Shown piece after piece: positions 45,371-53,767 of a stretch of 64,000 bases of DNA. The notes under the pieces are model-generated. The model had not been told where the DNA came from, ran no database searches, and saw nothing but the letters and a program-made list of their open reading frames with translations. How positions within the stretch are numbered: position 1 is the first letter of the stretch; the number at the start of each line of letters is the position of its first letter. Made by a program: the position numbers and the translations under genes. This DNA comes from Bifidobacterium apousia (GTDB lineage Bacteria > Actinomycetota > Actinomycetes > Actinomycetales > Bifidobacteriaceae), in NCBI RefSeq assembly GCF_007559275.1, contig NZ_VMHK01000002.1:1-64000 (forward strand). The letters run 5' to 3'.

Positions 45371-46048
45371 CTACTGGCGGGCTGCCTGCCGGGCGCGCTC
45401 GGCCTGAACCTGAGCGGTGTGCGCCTTGACGTCGCACTGCAGCCCCAGGGTGTCGATGACCTCCTCGGCCTCGATCTCGGGAGCCATGCGCAGACCCACG
45501 TCAATAGTCAGGTGGACCTCGTCCGGTCCCAGGGGCTCCAGGTCATCGAACTGGGAGCGCAGCATCTGTGGCTTCATGAAGTGGCCCTTCCGCTTGGAGA
45601 GCCGTTCCATGATGGAGTCGTAGTCCCCGCTCAGGTGAATGAAGACCACGCCCGGCATCCGCAGCCGGTCACGATAGATCCGCTTCAGGGCCGAGCAGGT
45701 GACGGTTCCGGGCACTCCTCGCCGCATATGGTCCTCGATCCACTCATGGATGCTGTCCAGCCAGGGCCACCGGTCTTCGTCGTTCAGGGGGATGCCGCGG
45801 GCCATCTTGTCGATGTTGGCCTGGGGGTGGAAGTCGTCGGCCTCGGCCATGTCCCAGCCCAGCTTGTTGCCCAGGTGCTCGTTCATGGTGGTCTTGCCGC
45901 AGCCGGCGACTCCCATGATGACCAGAACGGGGGTGCGGCCTTGGAAGTAGTCCGGGGGAACCGTATTGTCCACTGCCGAGGGGACCTGGGGCTCCGGGTG
46001 ATCTTCTGCGCTCAGCGCGTCGGAATTCTTTGACGATGTGTCGACCAT
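45371..46048 (-). CDS. gntK: Gluconokinase
   Basis: A 225-residue kinase that phosphorylates gluconate. Walker A is 'MGVAGCGKTT' preceded by about 35 extra N-terminal residues; further hallmarks are 'EADDFHPQANIDKMARGIPLNDEDRWPWL' and 'TCSALKRIYRDRLR'. The start at 46048 follows aaagg; a longer start at 46078 is less likely. It lies 36 nt after gntP on the same strand, so uptake and phosphorylation are one transcript. Confidence 0.95.
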   Translation of the reverse strand: MVDTSSKNSDALSAEDHPEPQVPSAVDNTVPPDYFQGRTPVLVIMGVAGCGKTTMNEHLGNKLGWDMAEADDFHPQANIDKMARGIPLNDEDRWPWLDSIHEWIEDHMRRGVPGTVTCSALKRIYRDRLRMPGVVFIHLSGDYDSIMERLSKRKGHFMKPQMLRSQFDDLEPLGPDEVHLTIDVGLRMAPEIEAEEVIDTLGLQCDVKAHTAQVQAERARQAARQ

Positions 46049-46084
46049 GTGTAACCTTTCTGAAAAGTAATCTGACAATGGCGC

Positions 46085-47530
46085 TCAGGCGGTGATGGGC
46101 ACAAAGATGCTGGCGATCATGACCAGGACCAGAACCACTACCGACAGCAGGCATTCCAGAACCGACCAGGTCTTCAGAGTCTCGCCAACGCTCAGGCCGA
46201 AGTACTCCTTGATCAGCCAGAAGCCTGCGTCGTTGAGGTGGGAGAGGAAGATGGAGCCGGCGCCGATGGCGATGACCAGGAGCGTAGTGGCCGTGGAGCC
46301 GGCATGCATCATGGTCATGGCGTTGCTGAGGATGCCGGCCGTGGTCAGGATGGAGACGGTGGCCGAGCCTGTGGCGATGCGCACGAAGACGGCGATGACC
46401 CAGCCCAGCAGGAAGATGGAGATGTTGGAGTGCTCCACAAAGGTGCCGATGATCTTGCCGATGCCGGTGGAGACCAGTACGCCCTTGAAGCCGCCGCCTG
46501 CGCCCACGATCAGCAGGATGCCTGCCACAGCGGGCAGCGAGGCTCCCAGGGAGTCATTGACGGTCTTCCAGGAGATGCCCGAGGCGGCCTTGAGGACCAG
46601 CATGGAGACAATCAGTGCTATGGCCAGGGCCATGACCGGGTTGCCGATGAAGTTGATGGTCTGGGCCAGGCCGTCCGTGCGATCCTTGAAGCCGGGAATG
46701 GCGATCTCGAAGATGGAGGTCAGCAGCATGAGGACTGCCGGCAGCAGGATGCAGCAGACCGAGATGGCGAAGGAGGGCAGTCGGGTCTCCTCCTTGCCCG
46801 CCTGCTCGCTCTTGGCCACAAAGTCGGTCGGTGCCTGGATGGGCACCCAGCGGGAGGCCAGCCGGGAGAAGCCCGGGCCCACGACGACCAGGGTGATCAG
46901 GGCGAAGGGGATGCCGAACATCATGGTCAGGCCCACATTGCCGGTCTGCTTGAACTGGCTTAAAGCGGCCAAGGGGCCAGGGTGAGGGGGCACGCAGGCG
47001 TGCATGATGGACAGGCCTGCCAGGGTGGGGATGGCCACCCGCATCAGCGGGAGCTTGGTACGGCGGGCCACCAGAATGATGACCGGGACCAGGATGACCA
47101 GGCCAACCTCGAAGAACATGGGCAGGCCGATCAGGGCGCCGATCAGGGCCATGATCCAAGGGATGGTGGCGGGCTTGGACTTGGCGACCAGGGTGTTGAC
47201 CACCTGGTCGGTGGCTCCGGTGTCCATGAGGACCTTGCCGATCATGGCTCCCAGGCCAATCAGAATGCCCACGGAGCCCATGGTGGAGCCGAACTCGCCG
47301 GTGAAGCTGGTCAGGGTGGCCACGGGACCATAGCCGGAACCGATGCCGACCACCAGGGCGGCACCCAGCAGGGAGACAAAGGGATGAAGCTTAACGACAG
47401 TGACTAGGAAAATGAGCACCGCCAGGCTGAGCACCAGACTGATGCCCAATTGGGTGGTGTTCAGGGAAACGGCCTGACTCGCCGCCAGGGTCAGGTACCC
47501 GCCGGCTGTCGGCTGCGACGCTAAAAGCAT
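46085..47530 (-). CDS. gntP: Gluconate:H+ symporter (GntP family)
   Basis: A 481-residue membrane protein with 12 or more hydrophobic helices. The family signatures 'FEVGLVILVPVIILVARRTKLPLMR', 'HACVPPHPGPLAALSQF' and 'LSHLNDAGFWLIKEYFG' are all present. It imports gluconate or a related sugar acid. First gene of gntP-gntK and probably gntZ. The upstream palindromes at 47595-47626 are candidate operators for the divergent GntR regulator. Confidence 0.95.
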   Translation of the reverse strand: MLLASQPTAGGYLTLAASQAVSLNTTQLGISLVLSLAVLIFLVTVVKLHPFVSLLGAALVVGIGSGYGPVATLTSFTGEFGSTMGSVGILIGLGAMIGKVLMDTGATDQVVNTLVAKSKPATIPWIMALIGALIGLPMFFEVGLVILVPVIILVARRTKLPLMRVAIPTLAGLSIMHACVPPHPGPLAALSQFKQTGNVGLTMMFGIPFALITLVVVGPGFSRLASRWVPIQAPTDFVAKSEQAGKEETRLPSFAISVCCILLPAVLMLLTSIFEIAIPGFKDRTDGLAQTINFIGNPVMALAIALIVSMLVLKAASGISWKTVNDSLGASLPAVAGILLIVGAGGGFKGVLVSTGIGKIIGTFVEHSNISIFLLGWVIAVFVRIATGSATVSILTTAGILSNAMTMMHAGSTATTLLVIAIGAGSIFLSHLNDAGFWLIKEYFGLSVGETLKTWSVLECLLSVVVLVLVMIASIFVPITA

Positions 47531-47594
47531 GGCTGCCTCTTCTCTGAGGATGCGAACCGTTCGGCCTGAGCAGCTTTCCGGCCCTTATTTTTGC

Positions 47595-47626
47595 ATTACG
47601 TAATATCGACAGCGTGATATTACGTA
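47595..47626. promoter_or_regulatory. Candidate GntR operator between gntP and its regulator
   Basis: TACGTAATATC (47597-47607) and GATATTACGTA (47616-47626) form a perfect 11-bp inverted repeat with an 8-nt spacer. The left arm lies within the perfect 10-bp palindrome ATTACGTAAT (47595-47604). FadR/GntR regulators bind such short A/T palindromes. Confidence 0.6.
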
Positions 47627-47749
47627 TGCCTTAACAGACCATATCTTACACGCACCTGGGACGGTTTGGAAGTTGAGATGCCAAGAGTTGGATTCAATTT
47701 CGGCTGGCTCGCTCATCCTTCTGAACCGTTTGAAAATGAGCCCGGTTGC

Positions 47750-47755
47750 TAGAGT
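47750..47755 (+). promoter_or_regulatory. -10 box of a leaderless transcript (gntR-type gene)
   Basis: TAGAGT, 7 nt before the GTG at 47763. Confidence 0.45.
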
Positions 47756-47762
47756 GGCGTTT

Positions 47763-48539
47763 GTGGAAAGATCAAGGACACCTGATGACGGAACGGCTGC
47801 AGAAGGCACCCTGCATGACCGGCTCCTGGACCAGTGGGGGGCGGCCATCGTCGATGGCGCCATCGCCCCGGGCGACCGGCTGCCCGTTCCGGATCTGGAT
47901 AGCCAGAGGCCTTCGCGCACGGTGACCAGGGAGGTCACCAGGGTTCTTGAAGCCATGGGTCTGGTCACCGTCAAACGCAAGGTCGGTGCCACGGTCAACC
48001 CCCGTCGGCTCTGGAATATCTATGATCCGCGGGTGATCGAGTGGAGGCTGCGCGGACCTGGCCGGGGGCGGACCCTGCATGAGCTGTCCGAGCTCAGGGC
48101 ATGCGTGGAGCCCATGGCTGCCCAGCTGGCGGCCAGCCACGCTGATCAGGATCACTGGGCGAAGCTGACGCGGGCCGCCATTGACATGGTGGCCAACGCT
48201 GACCGGGCCGACGGGCCGGACTATCTTCGGGCTGACGAAACCTTCCATCGAACCCTGCTTGAGGCATCGGGCAACGCTATGTTCGCGGCCCTGGGCGATG
48301 TGATTGCTTCAGTGCTGTCTGGGCGGACCCGGCATGAGCTTATGCCCAGGAAGGCTGATGAGAAGGCGCTGCGGCTGCACGGGGACGTGGCTGCGCTGAT
48401 ACGGCGGGGCGATGCAGAGGGTGCCCGCCACGCCATGGATTGGATCGTCGACGAATCCGATCGGGCTATCGAACAAATGACTAGAAAAGACTCCGAAAGC
48501 TCCGTCCGTACTGCGGATGAGGAATCTTCGGATTCCTGA
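47763..48539 (+). CDS. GntR-family (FadR/FCD) transcriptional regulator
   Basis: A 258-residue regulator. The winged HTH includes 'PSRTVTREVTRVLEAMGLVTVKRKVGATV', and the C-terminal FCD all-helical ligand domain has the metal-ligand-like 'ELRACVEPMAAQLAA', 'DETFHRTLLEASGN' and 'LHGDVAALIRRGDAEGARHAM'. It is divergent from gntP and is inferred to control gluconate uptake. The GTG at 47763 is preferred for the TAGAGT box 7 nt upstream; an ATG at 47736 is the alternative. Confidence 0.9.
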   Translation: MERSRTPDDGTAAEGTLHDRLLDQWGAAIVDGAIAPGDRLPVPDLDSQRPSRTVTREVTRVLEAMGLVTVKRKVGATVNPRRLWNIYDPRVIEWRLRGPGRGRTLHELSELRACVEPMAAQLAASHADQDHWAKLTRAAIDMVANADRADGPDYLRADETFHRTLLEASGNAMFAALGDVIASVLSGRTRHELMPRKADEKALRLHGDVAALIRRGDAEGARHAMDWIVDESDRAIEQMTRKDSESSVRTADEESSDS

Positions 48540-48568
48540 AATCTGTAGAGGCTCTTGTTGCTGAAGGC

Positions 48569-49360
48569 TCAGCGCAGTTTCGAGGCGGCATCAGCGTCCA
48601 GGAGCCAGAGGGTCTCCAGGGTGCCCCTGGCATACGAGGAGGGGACATGGGGGTCGTCTGTGGTTCCCAGGGCTGCAGCCACGGCCGAAGCCTTTTCAGT
48701 GGTTGAGGTGAAGAGCCAGACCTTGGGGGTCCGGCGGATGAATGGCGTGGTCATGGTGACCCTGAGCGGCGGCAGCTTGGGGGAGTTGCTGACGCCCGTC
48801 ACCAGCAAATCATCGTCCTGTAGCTTGACCTCGGAGCGGTCGGGGAAGAGGGAGGCATAGTGGCCGTCGGGGCCCACGCCGAAGATGGCTAGATCCATGT
48901 GTCCATCAGGGCCGAGCTGGTCGATGATCTCCTGCTGATAGGTGGCTGCCGCCTGGGTCAGAGCCCGTTCGTTCTCCTCCTGGTCGGCGGCTTCAACTTG
49001 AGCTGGGCTGCGGGTATCCACGGGCATGGGATGCACGTTGGCCTGGGGCAGCAGCCCCTGGTCGATCAGCGAGCCATACCAGGCTCGCCGTGCCTGTTCG
49101 TCGTTGCGGTCCGGGTCTTCCAGTCCCACGAACCGCTCATCACTCCACCAGAGGTGGACCCGGCTCCAGTCCACGCTCTGGCTCAGGGGATCGGCACCCA
49201 TCAGGGCATAGACATCCGCCGCGTCCCGGCCGCCGGTCAACGCCAGGTCGGCCCGATCCTGACGGGCCAGGAGGTCGCCCAGCTCCAGCAGGATCCGGGC
49301 TGCGGTGGCTTGATTGAGCAGCTTGGTTGTGGCATAAGTCACGACACGACGATCGGTCAT
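48569..49360 (-). CDS. pgl: 6-phosphogluconolactonase
   Basis: A 263-residue enzyme of the SugarP isomerase/NagB-like fold that opens 6-phosphogluconolactone. 'LTGGRDAADVYALM', 'VHLWWSDERFV', 'NVHPMP' and 'FGVGPDGHYASLFPD' are the family's phosphate and active-site loops. ATG at 49360 with aaggagg upstream. Downstream gene of zwf-opcA-pgl on the minus strand. Confidence 0.96.
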   Translation of the reverse strand: MTDRRVVTYATTKLLNQATAARILLELGDLLARQDRADLALTGGRDAADVYALMGADPLSQSVDWSRVHLWWSDERFVGLEDPDRNDEQARRAWYGSLIDQGLLPQANVHPMPVDTRSPAQVEAADQEENERALTQAAATYQQEIIDQLGPDGHMDLAIFGVGPDGHYASLFPDRSEVKLQDDDLLVTGVSNSPKLPPLRVTMTTPFIRRTPKVWLFTSTTEKASAVAAALGTTDDPHVPSSYARGTLETLWLLDADAASKLR

Positions 49361-49440
49361 CTGATCCTCCTTGCATGCAGGTGAAGCTGGCCTCAGCCTA
49401 CACCCAGACGTTTGCATATGAATTGAGTCACTGCAGAGGT

Positions 49441-50448
49441 CTACTGGTGGTCAACCATTTCCCAGCCGGTGTGGATGACATCCTGATAGACCTCGTCAGG
49501 ATCCAGTCGACCCAGTTCCTCGCTCATGCAGTCCACGGCAGAGCGCAGGGGCATGGAGATGGTCTGCGAGGCCTGACCGGGCTGGTTGATCCGGGCCTGG
49601 TCGTCATGGTGGCGCTCCATGCTCATGACCCCGTCCGGACGTTCGAAGTAGACGCCGGTGACCGCCTGAGCCTGCGGGTCGCGTTCGACTGTGACCGGCA
49701 CCTTTAGCTTCAGGGCCAGCCAGGAGGCCAGCAGCTCCAACGGCAGGTAGTGGGCTTGGCCGGTTACCCTGACCGAACGGATGGGCAGGTGGGGCGGCTG
49801 CTGCACCATGGAGGTCAGCAGCGCTCGCCAGATGGTGATCCTGGTCCAGGACAGGTCCACGTCCTCAGCGTGCGAATGGGCCAGCAGCCCGGCGAAGGTG
49901 GCCTGGCGATCGTCGGCCTCCATGGCATCGGTGATTCTGCTGGCGGCCATGGTCCCGATGGGATCCTGCGAGGGATCCAGGGGCGGATTGGTGGGCCACC
50001 AGACTACCAGAGGCGCATCCGGCACCAGGAGGGGAATGACCAGAGCGTCGGAATGGTCCAGCAGGGCTGCCACTGGTCGCAGGACCACCACTTCGCCGGC
50101 ACCAGCATCCGAGCCGAAGCGTATTTCGGCATCCAGCGTGCGATCCCCGTTGTGGTCGGTGTTCTTGTAGGAGACGCAGTCATCAGAGGTCTGTGCTGCA
50201 GCGGTCCTCTGGTCCGCATCCTGCCCGGCCTGATGGTCTTCGGCATCGGTCACTATGGCGATGACCCGGCAGGGATGTTCGCGGCTTGCGGCGTTTATGG
50301 TCTCCAGGGCTGTCTCCAGATGGGCCTGCTCGGTGATGATGACCAGGGTCAGCACCCGTCCCTGGGCGGCCTCCCCGCGTTCAACGTGGAGTTCGTCGAT
50401 CTCCCGGGCGATGGCGGAGGTAGTGGTGTTGTTCAGTCTGACGATCAT
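49441..50448 (-). CDS. opcA: Glucose-6-phosphate dehydrogenase assembly protein OpcA
   Basis: A 335-residue actinobacterial/cyanobacterial OpcA. 'TLVIITEQAHLETALETINAASREHPCRVIAIV', 'ADQRTAAAQTSDDCVSYKNTD' and 'VVLRPVAALLDHSDALVIPLLVPDAPLVVWWP' are typical. It promotes assembly or activity of G6PDH. The ATG overlaps the stop of zwf (ATGA), so the two proteins are translationally coupled. Confidence 0.96.
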   Translation of the reverse strand: MIVRLNNTTTSAIAREIDELHVERGEAAQGRVLTLVIITEQAHLETALETINAASREHPCRVIAIVTDAEDHQAGQDADQRTAAAQTSDDCVSYKNTDHNGDRTLDAEIRFGSDAGAGEVVVLRPVAALLDHSDALVIPLLVPDAPLVVWWPTNPPLDPSQDPIGTMAASRITDAMEADDRQATFAGLLAHSHAEDVDLSWTRITIWRALLTSMVQQPPHLPIRSVRVTGQAHYLPLELLASWLALKLKVPVTVERDPQAQAVTGVYFERPDGVMSMERHHDDQARINQPGQASQTISMPLRSAVDCMSEELGRLDPDEVYQDVIHTGWEMVDHQ

Positions 50449-52037
50449 GGCATCCTCCAGTGGTATCCGTCGCGGGCCAGCATCAGATCAGCCTCCCGCG
50501 GACCCCAGGTGCCGGCGCGGTAGGGCTGGGGCTGGCCCTGTCCGGCCCAGAACTCCTCGATGGGGTCCAGGATCTTCCAGGAGAGATTAACCTCCTCGGT
50601 GGTGGGGAAGAGGGGCGGGTCTCCCAGGAGCACGTCCAGGATCAGCCGCTCGTAGGCCTCGGGGGAGGCCTCGGTGAAGGAACGCCCGTAGGAGAAGTCC
50701 ATGTTGACGTCGCGCACCTCCATGGCCGAGCCAGGGGTCTTGGCCCCGAAACGCATGGTCACGCCCTCGTCGGGCTGTACGCGGATGACTACGGCGTTGG
50801 CGCCCAGTTCCCGGGTGGCTGTGGCCTCGAAGGGCAGGTGGGGGGCACGCTTGAAGACGATGGCGATCTCGCTGACCCGCTTGCCCAGGCGCTTGCCCGT
50901 ACGCAGGTAGAAGGGGACGCCGGCCCAGCGGCGGGTGTCCACATCCAGCCTGATGGCCGCATAGGTCTCGGTGGTGGAGGAGGGGTCGATCCCGTCCTCG
51001 TCCAGGTAGCCGACCACATGCTGGGAGCCCTGCCAGCCTGCTGTGTACTGGCCTCGGGCGGTGTGGGCCGCCAGATCCTTGGGAATGCGGACCGCGGAAA
51101 GGATCTTGGTCTTCTCGGCCGTCAGATCCGACGCCGAGAAGGAGACCGGCTCCTCCATGGCTGTCAGGGCCATCAGCTGCAGGAGGTGGTTCTGGATGAC
51201 GTCCCGGGCTGCTCCGATTCCGTCGTAGTAGCCGGCCCTGCCGCCAATGCCCATGTCCTCGGCCATGGTGATCTGCACGTGGGAGACGTAGTTGGAGTTC
51301 CAGACCGGCTCGAACATCATGTTGGCGAAGCGCAGGGCCAGGATGTTCTGCACGGTCTCCTTGCCCAGGTAGTGGTCGATGCGGAAGACCGAATCCGGTT
51401 CGAAGACCTCGGAGACCACCCGGTCAAGCTCCTTGGCCGAGGCCAGGTCGTGACCGAAGGGCTTCTCGATGATGACGCGGCGCCAGGCCCCTTCCTTGGA
51501 GTGGGAAAGCCCCGACTCGGCCAGCTGACGGGCCACCTGGGGGAAGGCCTTGGGCGGCACCGACATGTAGAAGGCATGGTTGCCGCGGGTGCCCCGGACC
51601 CGATCCAGCTCCGAGACAGTGGCCGACAGGCGGCGGAAGGCCTCGGCATCGTCGAAGCTGCCCTTGACGAAGCGCATGCCCTGGCTCAGATGCCGCCAAG
51701 TGGATTCGTTGAAGGGGGTGCGGCAGTGGGCGCGGACGTTCTCCTCCGCAAAGGCGACGAACTGCTGGTCGCTCCAGTCGCGCCGTCCAAAGCCGATCAG
51801 CCCGAAGCTGGCTGGAAGCAGCCCCCGGTTGGCCAGGTCATAAACAGCTGGCAAGAGCTTTTTCTTGGCCAAATCGCCGGTGACGCCGAAAATGACCAAT
51901 GAGCTGGGGCCCGCGATGCGCGGCATGCGCAGATCGCGCGGGTCCAGCAGGGGGTTGTGCCAGGGCGCCTGTCGGCCGCCGTCCTCGTCTGGAGGAGCGG
52001 GCTGGTCGGCGGAGCGCACAAGTGGTGAAGTGTCCAT
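50445..52037 (-). CDS. zwf: Glucose-6-phosphate 1-dehydrogenase
   Basis: A 530-residue enzyme making 6-phosphogluconolactone and NADPH. Coenzyme motif 'FGVTGDLAKKKLLPAVY', active-site signature 'RIDHYLGKETVQN' and the C-terminal 'VQPDEGVTMRFGAKTPGS' are all present. Gaggagc site before the ATG. First gene of zwf-opcA-pgl. In bifidobacteria central carbon flux runs through the fructose-6-phosphate phosphoketolase pathway, so this branch mainly supplies NADPH and pentose phosphate. Confidence 0.98.
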   Translation of the reverse strand: MDTSPLVRSADQPAPPDEDGGRQAPWHNPLLDPRDLRMPRIAGPSSLVIFGVTGDLAKKKLLPAVYDLANRGLLPASFGLIGFGRRDWSDQQFVAFAEENVRAHCRTPFNESTWRHLSQGMRFVKGSFDDAEAFRRLSATVSELDRVRGTRGNHAFYMSVPPKAFPQVARQLAESGLSHSKEGAWRRVIIEKPFGHDLASAKELDRVVSEVFEPDSVFRIDHYLGKETVQNILALRFANMMFEPVWNSNYVSHVQITMAEDMGIGGRAGYYDGIGAARDVIQNHLLQLMALTAMEEPVSFSASDLTAEKTKILSAVRIPKDLAAHTARGQYTAGWQGSQHVVGYLDEDGIDPSSTTETYAAIRLDVDTRRWAGVPFYLRTGKRLGKRVSEIAIVFKRAPHLPFEATATRELGANAVVIRVQPDEGVTMRFGAKTPGSAMEVRDVNMDFSYGRSFTEASPEAYERLILDVLLGDPPLFPTTEEVNLSWKILDPIEEFWAGQGQPQPYRAGTWGPREADLMLARDGYHWRMP

Positions 52038-52155
52038 AGTGCTCCTCGTGAAATACTGTGGCTCCTAGTGTACTGTCGGCGGCAGAAGGGCAGGGCCGAT
52101 TATCCGCTGAAGTGTGCATAAGCGTCGCAAAGGTCACATTTGCGGCAGGAATCCC

Positions 52156-52161
52156 TAGAAT
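52156..52161 (+). promoter_or_regulatory. -10 box of a leaderless transcript (HDIG gene)
   Basis: TAGAAT, 7 nt before the ATG at 52169, with no ribosome-binding site. Confidence 0.6.
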
Positions 52162-52168
52162 GGTCGGT

Positions 52169-52825
52169 ATGATTCCCAATGTTCCCATGGCCGAGGCCCT
52201 GCACCGTCAGTATGCGCCCTCCCAAGCCGCCTATGAACTGATACATACCCACTGCCAGATCATTGCCGCCCTCGCGGTGCGTATGGCCGACCAGGTCAAC
52301 GAACGCCTGCTGCGTGATGATGATCCTGACGGGGTGCTGCCCGAGCGGCCTCTGGACCGTGACCTGGTCCGCACGGGTGCCTTGCTGCACGACATCGGTA
52401 CCTACCGGATCCTCAAGGACGATGGTTCCCAGGGCCGCCCTCTGACCTTCCAGGGCGAGCGGTACATCGAACATGGGCTGGAGGGTTACCACTTGCTGCT
52501 GGACGCTGGGGTGGACGAGTCGGTGGCCCAGTTCGCCCGCAACCATACCGGGGTGGGGCTGACCCGCCGCCAGGTGGAGGAGGAACATCTGAATCTGCCG
52601 CCTGACGACTACCTGCCGGTCAACCCTGAGCAGGAGGTGGTCATGTATGCGGACAAGTTCCACAGCAAGCACCAGCCGCCCATCTTCGTCTCCGAGCCCA
52701 CTGCCGCCAAGCGCACAGCTAAGTATGGTCCTGACAACCTGGCCCGCTGGAGGCAGCTGGTGGCCCGGTATGGGGTGCCGGATCTGCAGCCCCTGGCCAA
52801 GCACTACGGCATGACCATCGTCTGA
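52169..52825 (+). CDS. HDIG-domain phosphohydrolase-like protein
   Basis: A 218-residue HD-superfamily protein. The metal-binding 'GALLHDIGTYR' puts His74-Asp75 in the HD doublet; an upstream 'HTHCQII' supplies the first histidine, and 'HGLEGYHLLLDAG' and 'NHTGVG' the later ones. Such proteins hydrolyse nucleotides or phosphoesters; the substrate is unknown. The start is fixed by the TAGAAT box. It is divergent from zwf, and its 3' end overlaps the convergent ATP-grasp-like gene by 22 nt. Confidence 0.85.
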   Translation: MIPNVPMAEALHRQYAPSQAAYELIHTHCQIIAALAVRMADQVNERLLRDDDPDGVLPERPLDRDLVRTGALLHDIGTYRILKDDGSQGRPLTFQGERYIEHGLEGYHLLLDAGVDESVAQFARNHTGVGLTRRQVEEEHLNLPPDDYLPVNPEQEVVMYADKFHSKHQPPIFVSEPTAAKRTAKYGPDNLARWRQLVARYGVPDLQPLAKHYGMTIV

Positions 52826-53685
52826 TCCGGCCGACCCGGCCCCCAGGAACTGCGGAAGCGGCCGCCGAATTCGCGCAGCATCCACGGGTCTGGTTGATAG
52901 GGGTCGACTGGATCGGTCCGGCAGGTCGCTACGGCTTTTAAGAACGAGACCATGCCCTGCGGCCCGTAAGCGTAAGGGGCTGCGCACCAGACCGGGTTTC
53001 CCTCCAGGATGAGAGGCCGATCCGATCCACGGAGGAAGGCCAGATCCACGCTGATCGGAGCAGGCGATCGACCTTTGGCTGCCTGGAGGGCGCAGTTCTC
53101 GGCGATCGTTCGATGCCTGGGATCGAAGATGGCGCCGTCGAAGACCGTGGTAATGGCTCGAGAGCCCTCGTCCTCATGCAGGCAGTATCCGCTGGAGGCC
53201 GCGATTCGATCCCTGTCGATGATGACCCGCCACTCCTCATGGATATTGGGCAGGTGGGTCTGGATTCGAATCAGCGATTGCGCAGGGGCTGTCCGCAGAT
53301 GGCTCTGCAGGCCTTCAAGGGTCCGTCGGGCCGCAGGCAGGCCCGATACCCGGCCGGCAGCCAGCTGCGACCAGGGACGTTGTCCCAACCCCGATGGCAG
53401 CCGACGCCAGGTCAGGATGGTTGCTGCCGTCACAGTCAGAATCCGGCGTTCGGTCAGGGACTGATCCAGTTCATCCAGCCACATGGTTGGTGGTGCTGAC
53501 AGGGCCCAAGGGGGACGGCCTTGGGATGCCAGCCAGGCGTTCTGAGCGATCAGCAGCCCTGGGGTAATCCATATGGCTTCCTTGACGCCGACCTCCCGAA
53601 CAGGTCCGAATCCATGGTGATGGTGCAGGATGACCCTCCCTTGCCGGCGTGGGTCATTGTTGCATGAACCGATTTGGTCGGTCAT
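52804..53685 (-). CDS. ATP-grasp-like protein
   Basis: A 293-residue protein. The C-terminal half resembles an ATP-grasp catalytic domain: 'EEWRVIIDRDRIAASSGY' (substrate/ATP lid strands), 'AISVDLAFL'-like metal strand (PISVDLAFLRG) and 'LILEGNPVWCA' carrying the Glu-x-Asn metal-binding pair. This fits the R2K-type ATP-grasp families linked to peptide or polysaccharide modification. The N-terminal half is not recognised. It stands alone between the HDIG gene and the ABC-like system. The start codon is uncertain: 53685 ATG lacks a close ribosome-binding site. Confidence 0.62.
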   Translation of the reverse strand: MTDQIGSCNNDPRRQGRVILHHHHGFGPVREVGVKEAIWITPGLLIAQNAWLASQGRPPWALSAPPTMWLDELDQSLTERRILTVTAATILTWRRLPSGLGQRPWSQLAAGRVSGLPAARRTLEGLQSHLRTAPAQSLIRIQTHLPNIHEEWRVIIDRDRIAASSGYCLHEDEGSRAITTVFDGAIFDPRHRTIAENCALQAAKGRSPAPISVDLAFLRGSDRPLILEGNPVWCAAPYAYGPQGMVSFLKAVATCRTDPVDPYQPDPWMLREFGGRFRSSWGPGRPDQTMVMP

Positions 53686-53767
53686 GACCCGGGGTATCCA
53701 CTCCTCATGGGTAATGACCGAACAAATCAGTGCAGTGCTGTCCGTCCCCGGTCGGGAAGGCTGGGGC

